The notes: generated by a model not told the origin, from the letters alone. Shown: positions 1-8,327, counted from the first letter of the stretch. The stretch: DNA of 13,576 nucleotides from Leptolinea sp. (GCA_022837205.1 JALHEL010000032.1:1-13576), one strand, 5' to 3'. Made by a program: numbers and translations.

Positions 1-1163
1 GGGTCGCCTTGTGTCGTTTATTGCTCCAAAAACCCGATATCCTTCTTCTGGATGAACCCACCAACCACCTCGATGCCGAAGCTGTGGCTTGGTTGGAAAA
101 GCACTTACAACAATACAAAGGAACGGTTATCGCCGTCACGCACGATCGTTATTTTTTGGATCATGTCGCCGGTTGGATTCTTGAGTTAGACCGCGGGCAG
201 GGAATTCCTTATCAGGGAAATTATTCATCTTGGCTGGAACAGAAAAAAATTCGTTTGGAACAGGAAGAAAAAGGAGAAAGTCAAAGGCAAAGAACGCTTG
301 CTCGAGAACTGGAATGGATCCATATGTCTCCCAAAGGACAGCACGCCAAATCCAAAGCGAGAATTTCTTCCTATGAAAAGCTTTTAACCCAGGATTTTAC
401 AAAAGCCAATGAGGAATTACAGCTGTATATTCCTCCGGGTCCGCGTTTGGGGAATTTGGTGGTTGAAATGAAAGATGTCCAAAAAGTCTTCGGAAACCGA
501 ATTATTATGGATCACGTGACCTTTACGCTCCCACCCGGCGGAGTCATCGGTATTATCGGACCGAACGGTGCCGGTAAAACCACTTTATTTCGCATGATCG
601 TCGGAGAAGAAAAACCGGATTCCGGTACCATTCGAATCGGTGAGACTGTTAAATTGGGATATATGAATCAGAGTCGGGACTCTTTGGATCCGGAAAAGAC
701 AATATGGGAAGTTATTTCGGAAGGGCAGGATGAAATAAAGTTCGGCGATCGAAAAATGAATTCCAGAGCTTATGTCGCCCGTTTTAATTTTTCCGGAGCC
801 GATCAACAAAAAAAAGTCGGAGTCCTGTCCGGAGGGGAAAGAAATCGCGTTCAACTTGCATTAACTTTAAAAAGCGAGGCAAATGTTCTTCTCTTGGACG
901 AGCCGACAAATGACCTGGATGTCAATACGATTCGTGCACTTGAAGAAGGGCTTGAAAATTTCGGAGGTTGTGCTCTTGTCATCTCTCATGATCGTTGGTT
1001 TCTCGATCGCATCGCAACTCATATTCTCGCTTTCGAAGATGATTCTTCTGTCATCTTTTTTGATGGTAATTATACACAATATGAAGCGGATCGACGAAAT
1101 CGTCTCGGCATTGAAGCCGATACGCCTCACCGGATCAAATATCGATCTTTGACCCGAATATAA
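1..1163 (+). CDS. ettA: EttA, ABC-F energy-dependent translational throttle (5' end cut by the window)
   Basis: This is a cytosolic ABC-F ATPase that binds the ribosomal E site and gates entry into elongation according to energy charge. The reading frame is open from base 3 with no true start, so the gene begins upstream; the TTG at 9 is an internal Leu codon. The window opens just after the first ABC signature. What remains is Walker B of domain 1 (LLLDEPTNHLD), its H-switch (VTHDRYFLD), the inter-domain linker with the EttA-type stretch SPKGQHAKSKAR, then domain 2 with Walker A (GPNGAGKTT), signature LSGGERNRVQLAL, Walker B LLLDEPTNDLD and switch VISHDRWFLD. The tail ending in a basic RIKY stretch resembles the usual EttA C-terminus, so the 3' end looks complete. 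It is a housekeeping gene not functionally tied to the downstream locus; 257 nt separate it from iolG. Confidence 0.93.
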   Translation, partial: VALCRLLLQKPDILLLDEPTNHLDAEAVAWLEKHLQQYKGTVIAVTHDRYFLDHVAGWILELDRGQGIPYQGNYSSWLEQKKIRLEQEEKGESQRQRTLARELEWIHMSPKGQHAKSKARISSYEKLLTQDFTKANEELQLYIPPGPRLGNLVVEMKDVQKVFGNRIIMDHVTFTLPPGGVIGIIGPNGAGKTTLFRMIVGEEKPDSGTIRIGETVKLGYMNQSRDSLDPEKTIWEVISEGQDEIKFGDRKMNSRAYVARFNFSGADQQKKVGVLSGGERNRVQLALTLKSEANVLLLDEPTNDLDVNTIRALEEGLENFGGCALVISHDRWFLDRIATHILAFEDDSSVIFFDGNYTQYEADRRNRLGIEADTPHRIKYRSLTRI

Positions 1164-1169
1164 GAAAAA

Positions 1170-1199
1170 ATCAGCAACCGTTATTGATATCTTGCTGAT
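1170..1199 (+). other. Hairpin after ettA (possible weak terminator)
   Basis: ATCAGCAA (1170-1177) is perfectly complementary to TTGCTGAT (1192-1199), with a 14-nt loop, and starts 6 nt after the ettA stop. On the plus strand no T-run follows, so it is not a classic intrinsic terminator for ettA. The A-run at 1165-1170 would form a T-run only for transcription in the opposite direction. It may be a 3'-end stabilising hairpin. Confidence 0.3.
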
Positions 1200-1322
1200 C
1201 GATCAGAAGGAAAATAACTCTTTCCGCTGTTGTTGATGTCGATTCAATTCATTTACTGACAATATGAATTATTTCATTTAAATCAATTACATTTCTCGTA
1301 ATTCGATTCATTATTTCCATGT

Positions 1323-1328
1323 TATGAT
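1323..1328 (+). promoter_or_regulatory. Candidate -10 element of the iol promoter
   Basis: TATGAT matches the sigma-70 -10 consensus at 5 of 6 positions and predicts a start near 1335, just ahead of the LacI-type palindrome. No good -35 box lies 16-18 nt upstream (around 1299-1306 the sequence is only loosely similar), so the promoter assignment rests mainly on the -10 and on the operator position. A different start cannot be excluded; CTGACA at 1256-1261 resembles a -35 but has no good partner. Confidence 0.4.
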
Positions 1329-1339
1329 AAAAGAAGGTT

Positions 1340-1355
1340 TTGTAAACGTTTACAA
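1340..1355 (+). promoter_or_regulatory. LacI-family / cre-like operator palindrome
   Basis: TGTAAACGTTTACA at 1341-1354 is a perfect 14-bp palindrome with a central CG, the hallmark of LacI/GalR-family operators. With its flanking T and A it also fits the CcpA cre consensus WTGNAANCGNWWNCAW. It sits immediately downstream of the candidate -10, where a bound repressor would block transcription, and about 67 nt before the iolG start. The obvious local ligand is the LacI-family protein encoded in the same locus, but that protein lacks its DNA-binding domain here, so another family member may use the site. Confidence 0.7.
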
Positions 1356-1420
1356 TGCCAACTGACAGATAACAGATAGATAAACTTTTTATTTTCACTA
1401 TCCCTAAGGAGTTTGTTCCT

Positions 1421-2440
1421 ATGAATAGAATTCGAGTCGGAATTATTGGAGCAGGCCGGATCGGACGAGTCCATGCTCAATCAATTGCATTTGGAATCCC
1501 CGAGGCAGAAATCGTCGCGATTTCAGATCCCTTTATTGAAAATGCGGAAAGAGCCGCAAGAGATTTCGCTATTCCCGCCATATATCCGGATTATCATGCC
1601 ATTTTGAATGATCCTACTATTCAAGCGGTTTTAATTTGTTCTCCGACCAATACCCATGCGGACATTGCAATGGAAGCAGCCCGAGCCGGTAAACACATTT
1701 TTTGTGAAAAACCGGTAGATCAAACTGTTTCAAAAATACTTGAAACAAAAAAATTAGTCGAAGAGAACGCCGTAAAAATGCAAATCGGCTTTAATCGCCG
1801 CTTCGATCATAATTTCAGAAAGATTAAAAAACTCAGAGATGACGGAACCTTGGGAGAAATTCAAATTATCCGAATAACTTCCAGAGATCCCGAACCGCCT
1901 TCACCGGAATATGCCAAAACTTCCGGCGGAATGTTCTTGGATATGACCATTCATGATTTTGATATGGCATGTTACCAAGCAAATTCTGAAGTTGATGAGG
2001 TTTATGCAATGGGTGCTGTTACGGTAGATCCTGAAATCGGAAAAGCGGGCGATATCGATACGGCAATCGTGACACTCAAGTTTAAAAACGGCGCCATGGC
2101 TGTTATTGACAATTGCAGAAAAGCTGTTTATGGTTATGATCAACGGGTCGAAGTTTTCGGAACAAACGGAGCCGCGGCATCCGAAAACGATCGGGAAACA
2201 ATGGTTAAAATTAGTTCAAAAGATGCGGTTTGCGAAGATAAGCCCTTATTCTTCTTTTTGGAAAGATATATGCAATCTTTCAGAGATGAAATAAAATCTT
2301 TTATCAATGCGATTTTGAACGATCGACCCGTTGAAGTTAATATTGATGACGGATTACGTCCGATCCTGATCGCAATTGCCGCAAATAAATCGATGAAAGA
2401 AAATCGACCTGTAAAAATATCGGAGGTTATGGAAGGATAA
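1421..2440 (+). CDS. iolG: Inositol 2-dehydrogenase (IolG)
   Basis: This NAD-dependent enzyme of the Gfo/Idh/MocA family oxidises myo-inositol to 2-keto-myo-inositol (scyllo-inosose), the first step of inositol catabolism. The 339 residues are full length for the family. The N-terminal Rossmann fold shows GIIGAGRIGRVH (7-18), the EKP motif with Lys97 follows, and the catalytic block LDMTIHDFD supplies Asp174 and His178. These match the Lys-Asp-His set of Bacillus IolG almost number for number. The RDPEPP stretch near 155-160 is also typical of inositol dehydrogenases. The start is ATG 1421 with AAGGAG 9 nt upstream. It heads the operon, 4 nt before iolB. Related scyllo-inositol dehydrogenases are similar, so a scyllo-inositol activity is possible. 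Confidence 0.9.
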   Translation: MNRIRVGIIGAGRIGRVHAQSIAFGIPEAEIVAISDPFIENAERAARDFAIPAIYPDYHAILNDPTIQAVLICSPTNTHADIAMEAARAGKHIFCEKPVDQTVSKILETKKLVEENAVKMQIGFNRRFDHNFRKIKKLRDDGTLGEIQIIRITSRDPEPPSPEYAKTSGGMFLDMTIHDFDMACYQANSEVDEVYAMGAVTVDPEIGKAGDIDTAIVTLKFKNGAMAVIDNCRKAVYGYDQRVEVFGTNGAAASENDRETMVKISSKDAVCEDKPLFFFLERYMQSFRDEIKSFINAILNDRPVEVNIDDGLRPILIAIAANKSMKENRPVKISEVMEG

Positions 2441-2444
2441 TATT

Positions 2445-3257
2445 ATGAGTAAAAAGATTATCAAAGGAAAACCATTCGATTTCGGCTATAATCCGATTAC
2501 AGAAATCGGTGGCGATCCGGATATGTTAATGGATTTTGGCATTTTAAGGCTAAAATCCGGACAGATTTACGAAGACAACTCTGCTTTGGAAAGAGCTTAT
2601 TTGTTGGTTTACGGAGAAATAACGCTCGAATATAATAAATCATCCATAAAAATTAATCGACCGAATTGTTTTGATTATGCTCCTTGGGTATTGCACTTGC
2701 CGGCTGATGTTCCGGTAAGGATAACGGGAATGGCGGAAGATTCGGAAATCACTGTCAATAAAACCGTTAATTCGCGAATTTTTGATCCAAAGCTATACGA
2801 ACCTAAGGATTCTCCGGATGAATTCAGAGGAGCCGGAACGATGCAGGAAACATCCACGCGCATTGTTCGAACTACATTTGATTACAACAACGCCCCCTAT
2901 GCGAATTTGGTAATCGGAGAAGTGATCGGTTTCCCCGGCAAATGGAGTTCCTATCCGCCTCATTTTCATCCGCAGCCGGAAATTTATTATTACAAAACCT
3001 ATCCGACCGGCGGCCATGCATTCGCCGAAGTCGGTGATGATGTTTTCAAAATAAGCGGAAATGATACAGTCCTGATTCAAAACGGAATGACTCATCCGCA
3101 TGTTACTTACCCCGGATATGCCCTTTGGTATTTATGGGCGATACGTCATTTGGATGGAAACCCATATATTACACCAACCTTTGTACCGGAACATGAATGG
3201 GTTGCCAAACCGGATGCAAAATTTTGGTCTTACGGCAATAAAAAGGAGATGAAATGA
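2445..3257 (+). CDS. iolB: 5-deoxy-glucuronate isomerase (IolB)
   Basis: This isomerase converts 5-deoxy-D-glucuronate to 2-deoxy-5-keto-D-gluconate (DKG), the fourth step of the pathway. Its 270 residues match the usual IolB length. It is a bicupin of the KduI/IolB family. The C-terminal cupin carries the metal-binding pattern HFHPQPEIYYYK (His173, His175, Glu179) and a later His near 217-219 (MTHPHV). The last part (KPDAKFWSYG) is also characteristic. It starts 4 nt after iolG and its TGA overlaps the ATG of iolD (ATGA), pointing to translational coupling. The order is not that of the reactions, since IolB acts after IolE and IolD. Confidence 0.92.
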   Translation: MSKKIIKGKPFDFGYNPITEIGGDPDMLMDFGILRLKSGQIYEDNSALERAYLLVYGEITLEYNKSSIKINRPNCFDYAPWVLHLPADVPVRITGMAEDSEITVNKTVNSRIFDPKLYEPKDSPDEFRGAGTMQETSTRIVRTTFDYNNAPYANLVIGEVIGFPGKWSSYPPHFHPQPEIYYYKTYPTGGHAFAEVGDDVFKISGNDTVLIQNGMTHPHVTYPGYALWYLWAIRHLDGNPYITPTFVPEHEWVAKPDAKFWSYGNKKEMK

Positions 3258-5122
3258 TCAAGAGAATCCGACTGACAATGGCTCAGGCGCTTATTAAATT
3301 TCTGGATAATCAATATGTCGAATTTGACGGTGAGGAAGACCGGTTCGTTGACGGAATGATCGGAGTCTTTGGTCACGGTTGCGTCACCGGCGTCGGGCAG
3401 GCATTGGAACAAGGCGGACACAGTCTGCGATTTTATCAGGGGCATAACGAACAGGGTATGGCACATGTTGCAATCGGATATGCCAAACAGAAAAACAGAC
3501 GGAAAATCCTTCCCTGCCTGTCGTCCATCGGCCCCGGCGCTTTGAATATGGTTACCGCATGCGGTACCGCGACAGCAAATCGAATCCCTTTACTCGTTTT
3601 ACCGGGAGATACTTTCGCTTGCCGGCAGCCGGATCCGGTTCTGCAACAAGTCGAATTTCCGGATAGTTATAGTACGACGGTGAACGATTCTTTCCGAGCG
3701 GTTTGTCGCTATTGGGATCGAATCAGTCGACCCGAACAATTAATGACGGCTATGATCCATGCGATGAGAGTTCTCACAGACCCCGCGGATACCGGTGCTG
3801 TTTGCGTGGCTTTGCCGCAAGATGTCGAAGCCGAAGCTTACGATTATCCGGAGTATTTTTTCCGTAAACGAGTTTGGCATATGGATCGCCGTCCCATAAC
3901 AGATCGACAATTGGAACAGGCAATCGACTTGATTTCAAACAGCAAAAAGCCTCTGCTAATTTGCGGTGGAGGTGTGCGCTATAGTGAAGCGTGGAAGGAT
4001 TTACAAAAATTTGCCGAAGAATTTAATATCCCTATCGGTGAAACTCAGGCAGGAAAAGGTTTGATTGCTTGGGACCACCCTCTGAATCTGGGCGGGATCG
4101 GAGTTACAGGCACCAAAGCCGCTAATTTAATTGCGAGAGACGCCGACTTGATTATCGGTGTCGGAACACGTTTCACCGACTTTACGACCAATTCAAAATG
4201 GGGATTCAGAAATCCCGAATGCAAGATTCTGGCGATTAATGTGTGCTCTTTTGATGCCGTCAAGATGGACGCGGAAGGGATATTGGCGGATGCCCGTGAA
4301 GCTCTCTCGGCGATTCGAAAAGAGTTAAAGAATCTCAATTACCAAAGTAAATATACGGACGAAATTATCGAAGCCAAGAAAGAATGGGATGATATCGTCA
4401 ATGAATATTACAACCTTCCGGAAGAAAAAAACGGTATTCCGCAAACCAGAGCATTGGGAGAAATCAATCGCTTCATGCGCTCAAAAGATATCGCTGTAGG
4501 ATCTGCCGGAAGTTTGCCCGGAGATATGCAGAGGCTGTTCCGCCCGGGAAAACCCGGTACTTATCACATGGAATATGGTTTTTCCTGCATGGGATATGAA
4601 ATAAACGCAGCCGTCGGCGTAAAAATGGCGGCTCCGGATAGCGAAGTGTATGCGTTCTTGGGTGACGGCAGTTTTATTATGCTTCATAGCGAACTTTTTA
4701 TGGCAATCCAAGAAGGATTGAAAGTCAACATAATGGTTTTTGATAACTCAGGTTGGGGGTGCATCGAGAGTCTCCAAAATAATCAGGGAACAAAAACATT
4801 TGGGACTGTTTTCCGGGCACGTAATCCTGAGACAGATTTGTTAAACGGAGAAATTCTTCCGCTTAACTTCGCAAAGATCGCTGAAGGATACGGGGCCAAA
4901 GGATATACGATTCATAATGCGGATGAGCTGAAAAAAGCATTGAAGAATTCTAAAATGCAAGAAAAGCCCTGTGTTTTCGATATTAAAGTTCTTCCCGGCA
5001 GCATGACTCCGGGATTTGAAAGTTGGTGGAGAGTGGGTGTGGCGGAAGTAGCCGAGGATCAATCTGTAAACGAAGCGTACGCGGAAATGCAGAAACATAT
5101 TGCCGAAGCTCGAGATTATTAG
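3254..5122 (+). CDS. iolD: 3D-(3,5/4)-trihydroxycyclohexane-1,2-dione hydrolase (IolD)
   Basis: This thiamine-diphosphate enzyme opens the inositol ring, hydrolysing the cyclohexane-dione made by IolE to 5-deoxy-glucuronate. Its 622 residues are close to the roughly 635 of known IolD proteins. It has the three-domain layout of the acetolactate-synthase family: an N-terminal Pyr domain with the activating Glu66 in GHNEQGMAH, a central domain starting near residue 200, and a C-terminal PP domain with the ThDP/Mg motif GDGS at 470-473, followed by a downstream Asn in VFDNSGWG. The start is ATG 3254, overlapping the iolB stop by 4 nt, with AAGGAG at 3243-3248. No truncation or missing key residue was seen. 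Confidence 0.93.
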   Translation: MIKRIRLTMAQALIKFLDNQYVEFDGEEDRFVDGMIGVFGHGCVTGVGQALEQGGHSLRFYQGHNEQGMAHVAIGYAKQKNRRKILPCLSSIGPGALNMVTACGTATANRIPLLVLPGDTFACRQPDPVLQQVEFPDSYSTTVNDSFRAVCRYWDRISRPEQLMTAMIHAMRVLTDPADTGAVCVALPQDVEAEAYDYPEYFFRKRVWHMDRRPITDRQLEQAIDLISNSKKPLLICGGGVRYSEAWKDLQKFAEEFNIPIGETQAGKGLIAWDHPLNLGGIGVTGTKAANLIARDADLIIGVGTRFTDFTTNSKWGFRNPECKILAINVCSFDAVKMDAEGILADAREALSAIRKELKNLNYQSKYTDEIIEAKKEWDDIVNEYYNLPEEKNGIPQTRALGEINRFMRSKDIAVGSAGSLPGDMQRLFRPGKPGTYHMEYGFSCMGYEINAAVGVKMAAPDSEVYAFLGDGSFIMLHSELFMAIQEGLKVNIMVFDNSGWGCIESLQNNQGTKTFGTVFRARNPETDLLNGEILPLNFAKIAEGYGAKGYTIHNADELKKALKNSKMQEKPCVFDIKVLPGSMTPGFESWWRVGVAEVAEDQSVNEAYAEMQKHIAEARDY

Positions 5123-5131
5123 GAAGGGGAG
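5121..5131 (+). promoter_or_regulatory. Ribosome binding site of iolE
   Basis: The purine run AGGAAGGGGAG begins within the iolD stop codon and ends 2 nt before ATG 5134. It fixes the iolE start there. The frame is open further upstream into iolD, but nothing before 5134 resembles an IolE N-terminus. Confidence 0.7.
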
Positions 5132-5133
5132 AA

Positions 5134-6030
5134 ATGCTTAATCCGGAGAAAGTTAAACTTGGAATTGCTCCGATCGGATGGACAAACGATGATATGCCCG
5201 ATTTGGGAGCGGAAAATACTTTTGAGCAGTGTATCAGTGAAATGGCGTTGGCCGGGTTCAAAGGCTGTGAAATAGGGAATAAATTTCCCTCTGATCCCGC
5301 TGTCTTGAAACACAAATTGGAAGTCCGTGGTTTACAAATCTGTAACGCATGGTTTTCAAGCTATCTTATCGGCAGACCCTACGAAGAAACGATCGCTTCT
5401 TTTATCCGCCATCGTGACAAACTGAATTATTTGGGAGCGAAGATCATCGGTGCATCGGAACAGGGAAATTCGATCCAAGGGAAAATTGATGTCCCTATAC
5501 TTGAGAATAAACCGATTTATACCGAAGAAGAATGGAAAATCGTCACAAAAGGGTTTAACGAAATGGGAGAACTTGCCCGCGAAAAGGGGATGTTTTTCAC
5601 CGTACATCACCATATGGGAACCGGCATTCAAACAGAAGAAGAGATCGATCGAATCATGGAAATGACGGATCCGAATTTGGTATATCTTTTATTTGACTCC
5701 GGACACCTGAGTTTTGCGGGTATCGACCCTGTTCATATATTGAAAAAATATATTCATCGTGTGAAACATGTCCATCTGAAAGATCTGCGATACAACGTCT
5801 ATGCCGAAGTCAAAGCAAAAAGAATGAGTTTTTTGGACGCCGTTCGAGCCGGAGTATTTACTGTTCCGGGGGACGGTGACGTTGATTTTAAACCGATCTT
5901 TGATATTCTTGAAGAAGCGGGGTATGAAGGTTGGATCGTAGTCGAAGCGGAACAGGACCCGGCAAAAGCAAATCCATTTGAATATGCCGTCAAAGCACGA
6001 AAATATATCCGGGATATTACCGGTTTGTAA
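5134..6030 (+). CDS. iolE: Inosose dehydratase (IolE)
   Basis: IolE removes water from 2-keto-myo-inositol to give the trihydroxycyclohexane-dione that IolD cleaves. From ATG 5134 it is 298 residues, the normal IolE size. It belongs to the xylose-isomerase-like TIM-barrel (AP endonuclease 2) superfamily. The N-terminus LGIAPIGWTNDDMP and the block NKFPSDP are typical of IolE. Metal-site residues sit in VHHHMGTG, LLFDSGHLSFAG, VKHVHLKD and WIVVEAEQDP. The frame extends 37 codons further 5' inside iolD in another phase; I reject that extension because it is out of family and the strong RBS supports 5134. Eleven nt separate it from iolD. Confidence 0.92.
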   Translation: MLNPEKVKLGIAPIGWTNDDMPDLGAENTFEQCISEMALAGFKGCEIGNKFPSDPAVLKHKLEVRGLQICNAWFSSYLIGRPYEETIASFIRHRDKLNYLGAKIIGASEQGNSIQGKIDVPILENKPIYTEEEWKIVTKGFNEMGELAREKGMFFTVHHHMGTGIQTEEEIDRIMEMTDPNLVYLLFDSGHLSFAGIDPVHILKKYIHRVKHVHLKDLRYNVYAEVKAKRMSFLDAVRAGVFTVPGDGDVDFKPIFDILEEAGYEGWIVVEAEQDPAKANPFEYAVKARKYIRDITGL

Positions 6031-6041
6031 TACTTTTGATT

Positions 6042-6047
6042 GGAGGG
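6042..6047 (+). promoter_or_regulatory. Ribosome binding site of the type II GAPDH gene
   Basis: GGAGGG lies 4 nt before ATG 6052 and sets the start there, rather than at the in-frame TTG 6040 that overlaps the site itself. Confidence 0.7.
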
Positions 6048-6051
6048 AAAA

Positions 6052-7074
6052 ATGGTTAAAGTTGGAGTATGCGGTTATGGTGTAATCGGTCAGCGATTGG
6101 CTGATGGGGTTGCGTTACAAAAAGATATGGAACTTGTCGGAGTTGCCGACGTTGCGCCTACGCTGGCAATTCGCGCTTTAAAAGAAAAAGGGATGCCTTA
6201 TGCTTTGTATTTGGCATCCGAAGAAAACCGAGCAAAGTTTGAGCAATTAAAGATTCCCGTTTCTGGGACATTGGAAGAACTGGTCCGGAAATGCGACATT
6301 ATCTTAGACGCCACCAGCGCCGGTGTCGGGGCGAAAAATAAAGAATTATATGCAAAATATAATAAGAAAGCCGTTTTCCAAGGCGGCGAAAAGAATTCGG
6401 TTGCCGATGTATTCTTCCACGGATATGCGAACTATGAAAAAGGAATCGGTAAACAATTTTTGAAACTCACATCCTGTAACACAACCGGATTGATCCGGGC
6501 GGTTGACTGTCTCGACAGAGATTATGGCATTAAAAAAGTGGCCATAACGATCGTTCGCAGAGTCGCCGATCCGGGCGATTATCATCGTGGCTTAACCAAC
6601 GCTTTACAAATCGATAAAGCACCAAGCCATCAGGCAGTGGACTTGATGACGATCATGCCTCACATCGACGCCACCGGAATTCTGATTCATACGCCTGTGA
6701 CGCATGGCCATATTATTACGGTTGTTGCCACCGGTCATAAAAAGATCACCAAAGAAATGGCGCTCGAATCGTTTCTGAAGCACGATCGAATTCGGGTTGT
6801 CAGTACCGACGACGGATTTTTAGGAAATGCTTCCTTCTTCCGTTACGCCCGTGATTTAGGAAACCCGCGCGGCGATATGTATGAAATCGGGTTATGGTCA
6901 GACAGTATTGTTGAATCGGGCGACGAGATTATGTTTGCAATCAATATCCCGCAGGAATCTGTCACGATTCCGGAAACGATGGATGCTGTCCGAGCTGCCT
7001 GCGAAATGCAAACAGATCGATTGGAAGGTATCGGTAAGACAAATACGTATCTCGGAATGGGAAAATGGAAATAA
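6052..7074 (+). CDS. gap: Type II (archaeal-type) glyceraldehyde-3-phosphate dehydrogenase
   Basis: This is a phosphorylating GAPDH interconverting glyceraldehyde 3-phosphate and 1,3-bisphosphoglycerate. It is of the archaeal class II type, not the usual bacterial GapA: 340 residues, Rossmann motif VGVCGYGVIGQRLAD (4-18), catalytic Cys142 in SCNTTGLIR, VRRVADP (168-174), and a His at 219 in THGHI. Bacterial GapA instead has the motif SCTTN. The segment after the second strand reads VADVAPT, where archaeal enzymes commonly have VAKTSP or similar. Asp33 in place of Lys suggests NAD rather than NADP preference (inference). The end, with WSDSI, PQESV and TNTYLG, is colinear with archaeal sequences. 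It is in the iol operon, 21 nt after iolE, and touches pgk. Confidence 0.9.
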   Translation: MVKVGVCGYGVIGQRLADGVALQKDMELVGVADVAPTLAIRALKEKGMPYALYLASEENRAKFEQLKIPVSGTLEELVRKCDIILDATSAGVGAKNKELYAKYNKKAVFQGGEKNSVADVFFHGYANYEKGIGKQFLKLTSCNTTGLIRAVDCLDRDYGIKKVAITIVRRVADPGDYHRGLTNALQIDKAPSHQAVDLMTIMPHIDATGILIHTPVTHGHIITVVATGHKKITKEMALESFLKHDRIRVVSTDDGFLGNASFFRYARDLGNPRGDMYEIGLWSDSIVESGDEIMFAINIPQESVTIPETMDAVRAACEMQTDRLEGIGKTNTYLGMGKWK

Positions 7075-8327
7075 AAATGCTCTCGCTCGAAGGAGTAGAT
7101 CTTCGAGGCAAAAAAGTTCTTTTACGACCGGACATCAATTCACCGCTCGATCCGCAATCCAAGGAAATTGTAAATGATGAACGGATCGTAAAAACGATAC
7201 CGGTAATTCAAATGCTGTTAAAAGGCGGTGCTTCTGTTGCCATCATCGCCCATCAAGGTGATACCCTGGATTATCAGAATTTAACCGATCTATCGAAGCA
7301 TGCTCAGAAAATATCCGAGTATCTTGATCATCCGGTGGAATATCTGGATGACGTCTGCGGTCCGGCAGCTGTCCAAAGAGTCAAGGCACTGAAACCGGGT
7401 GAAATCGTAATCCTCGGAAATCTTCGTTATCTGACAGAAGAGGTTTCTACTTTTGAAAGAGACGTTAAATTGGACGCCGCCGCATATACCAAAACCTGGG
7501 AAGTCCGTAACCTTGCTCCGTTGTTTGATTTGTATGTGAATGAAGCTTTTTCCGCAGCCCATCGGAATTCACCCAGTATGGTTGCATTCCAGGAATTACT
7601 TCCGACCTATGCCGGTCCTCTTCTTTTTCAGGAATACGAAGCACTGTCGAAAATTCTTCATGGTGCTCAAAAACCCGCTGTTTTTGTATTGGGCGGTGCA
7701 AAAATCTCCGATGCGTTCGGAATGATGAAACCCGTGCTTGAAAACGGGACCGCAGATAAAATCCTGACTTCCGGAGTGACCGGCTTGGTAATGTTGATAG
7801 CCGCGGGAATAAATGTCGGAGAGAAAACTATCCGATTTCTGAAGGATAAAGATCTTCTGGGATTCGTCGAAGATTCAAAAGAATACCTCAAGAATTATCC
7901 GGATAAGATTATGATGCCTGTTGATGTGGCTATCGAAGAAAACGGGAAACGCGTTGAGATCGATATCGACGAAATGCCGAAAGATACGCTCTATCTTGAT
8001 ATCGGCGCAAAGACGGTCGCTGCCTATCGGGAAGTTTTAATGCACGCTAAAACCATTTTTGCAAACGGTCCGGCTGGCGTTTATGAAAATCCGTTATTTG
8101 AAGCCGGAACCAAAGGATTGTGGCAGGCTATTGCGGACTCTCCGGCTTATTCCGTCATCGGCGGCGGAGATACAATCAGTTCGGCAACCCGCCTGATCGA
8201 TATCTCGAAGATCGGCTATGTGTGTACAGGGGGTGGCGCCATGGTGCGATTTATGTCCGGGAAAAAATTACCTTTGATCTCTGCGATGGAAAAGGCTTAT
8301 GAAAGAGATCAATCGAGAACAATCTAA
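7065..8327 (+). CDS. pgk: Archaeal-type phosphoglycerate kinase
   Basis: PGK transfers the acyl phosphate of 1,3-bisphosphoglycerate to ADP, completing ATP formation with the GAPDH just upstream. It is about 420 residues. Family motifs visible are LLRPDINSP (bacterial consensus RVDFNVP), IAHQGD (bacterial HLGRP), ILGNLRY, VNEAFSAAHRNSPS, VLGGAKISD and, near the C-terminus, GGGDTISSATR. The HQG and AFSAAHR forms and the DIGAKTVAAYREVLMHAK stretch follow archaeal PGKs. The start is ambiguous: ATG 7065 overlaps gap by 10 nt and gives a MEIK leader, whereas ATG 7077 lies 2 nt after the gap stop and agrees better with archaeal N-termini. Adjacent archaeal-type gap and pgk suggest joint inheritance. 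Confidence 0.9.
   Translation: MEIKMLSLEGVDLRGKKVLLRPDINSPLDPQSKEIVNDERIVKTIPVIQMLLKGGASVAIIAHQGDTLDYQNLTDLSKHAQKISEYLDHPVEYLDDVCGPAAVQRVKALKPGEIVILGNLRYLTEEVSTFERDVKLDAAAYTKTWEVRNLAPLFDLYVNEAFSAAHRNSPSMVAFQELLPTYAGPLLFQEYEALSKILHGAQKPAVFVLGGAKISDAFGMMKPVLENGTADKILTSGVTGLVMLIAAGINVGEKTIRFLKDKDLLGFVEDSKEYLKNYPDKIMMPVDVAIEENGKRVEIDIDEMPKDTLYLDIGAKTVAAYREVLMHAKTIFANGPAGVYENPLFEAGTKGLWQAIADSPAYSVIGGGDTISSATRLIDISKIGYVCTGGGAMVRFMSGKKLPLISAMEKAYERDQSRTI

Larger units (their letters stand above)
1164..1420 (+). promoter_or_regulatory. 257-nt intergenic control region upstream of the inositol operon
   Basis: This gap is AT-rich and holds no gene that I can see. In order it contains the post-ettA hairpin (1170-1199), a second perfect AT-rich inverted repeat AATTCAT (1246-1252) / ATGAATT (1264-1270) with an 11-nt loop, a -10-like TATGAT (1323-1328), the LacI-type palindrome (1341-1354) and the iolG ribosome binding site AAGGAG (1406-1411). 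It is the only long non-coding stretch before the ten-gene locus, so the main promoter most likely lies here. Confidence 0.6.

Noticed and set aside
9..11. TTG at 9 as the start of ettA
   Set aside because: Codons before it (Val-Ala) continue the conserved post-signature helix, and the first Walker A and signature are missing, so the gene begins upstream of the window.
1246..1270. Inverted repeat AATTCAT/ATGAATT as a terminator or second operator
   Set aside because: It is short, AT-only apart from one pair per arm, has no T-run after it, and such repeats are expected by chance in AT-rich spacers.
5023..5133. 37-codon 5' extension of the iolE frame into iolD
   Set aside because: It lies wholly within the iolD coding sequence, has no IolE similarity, and a strong purine-rich RBS points to ATG 5134.
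3230..5315. Several open frames on the minus strand opposite iolD and iolE
   Set aside because: They show no recognisable domains and mirror the codon bias of the real plus-strand genes.
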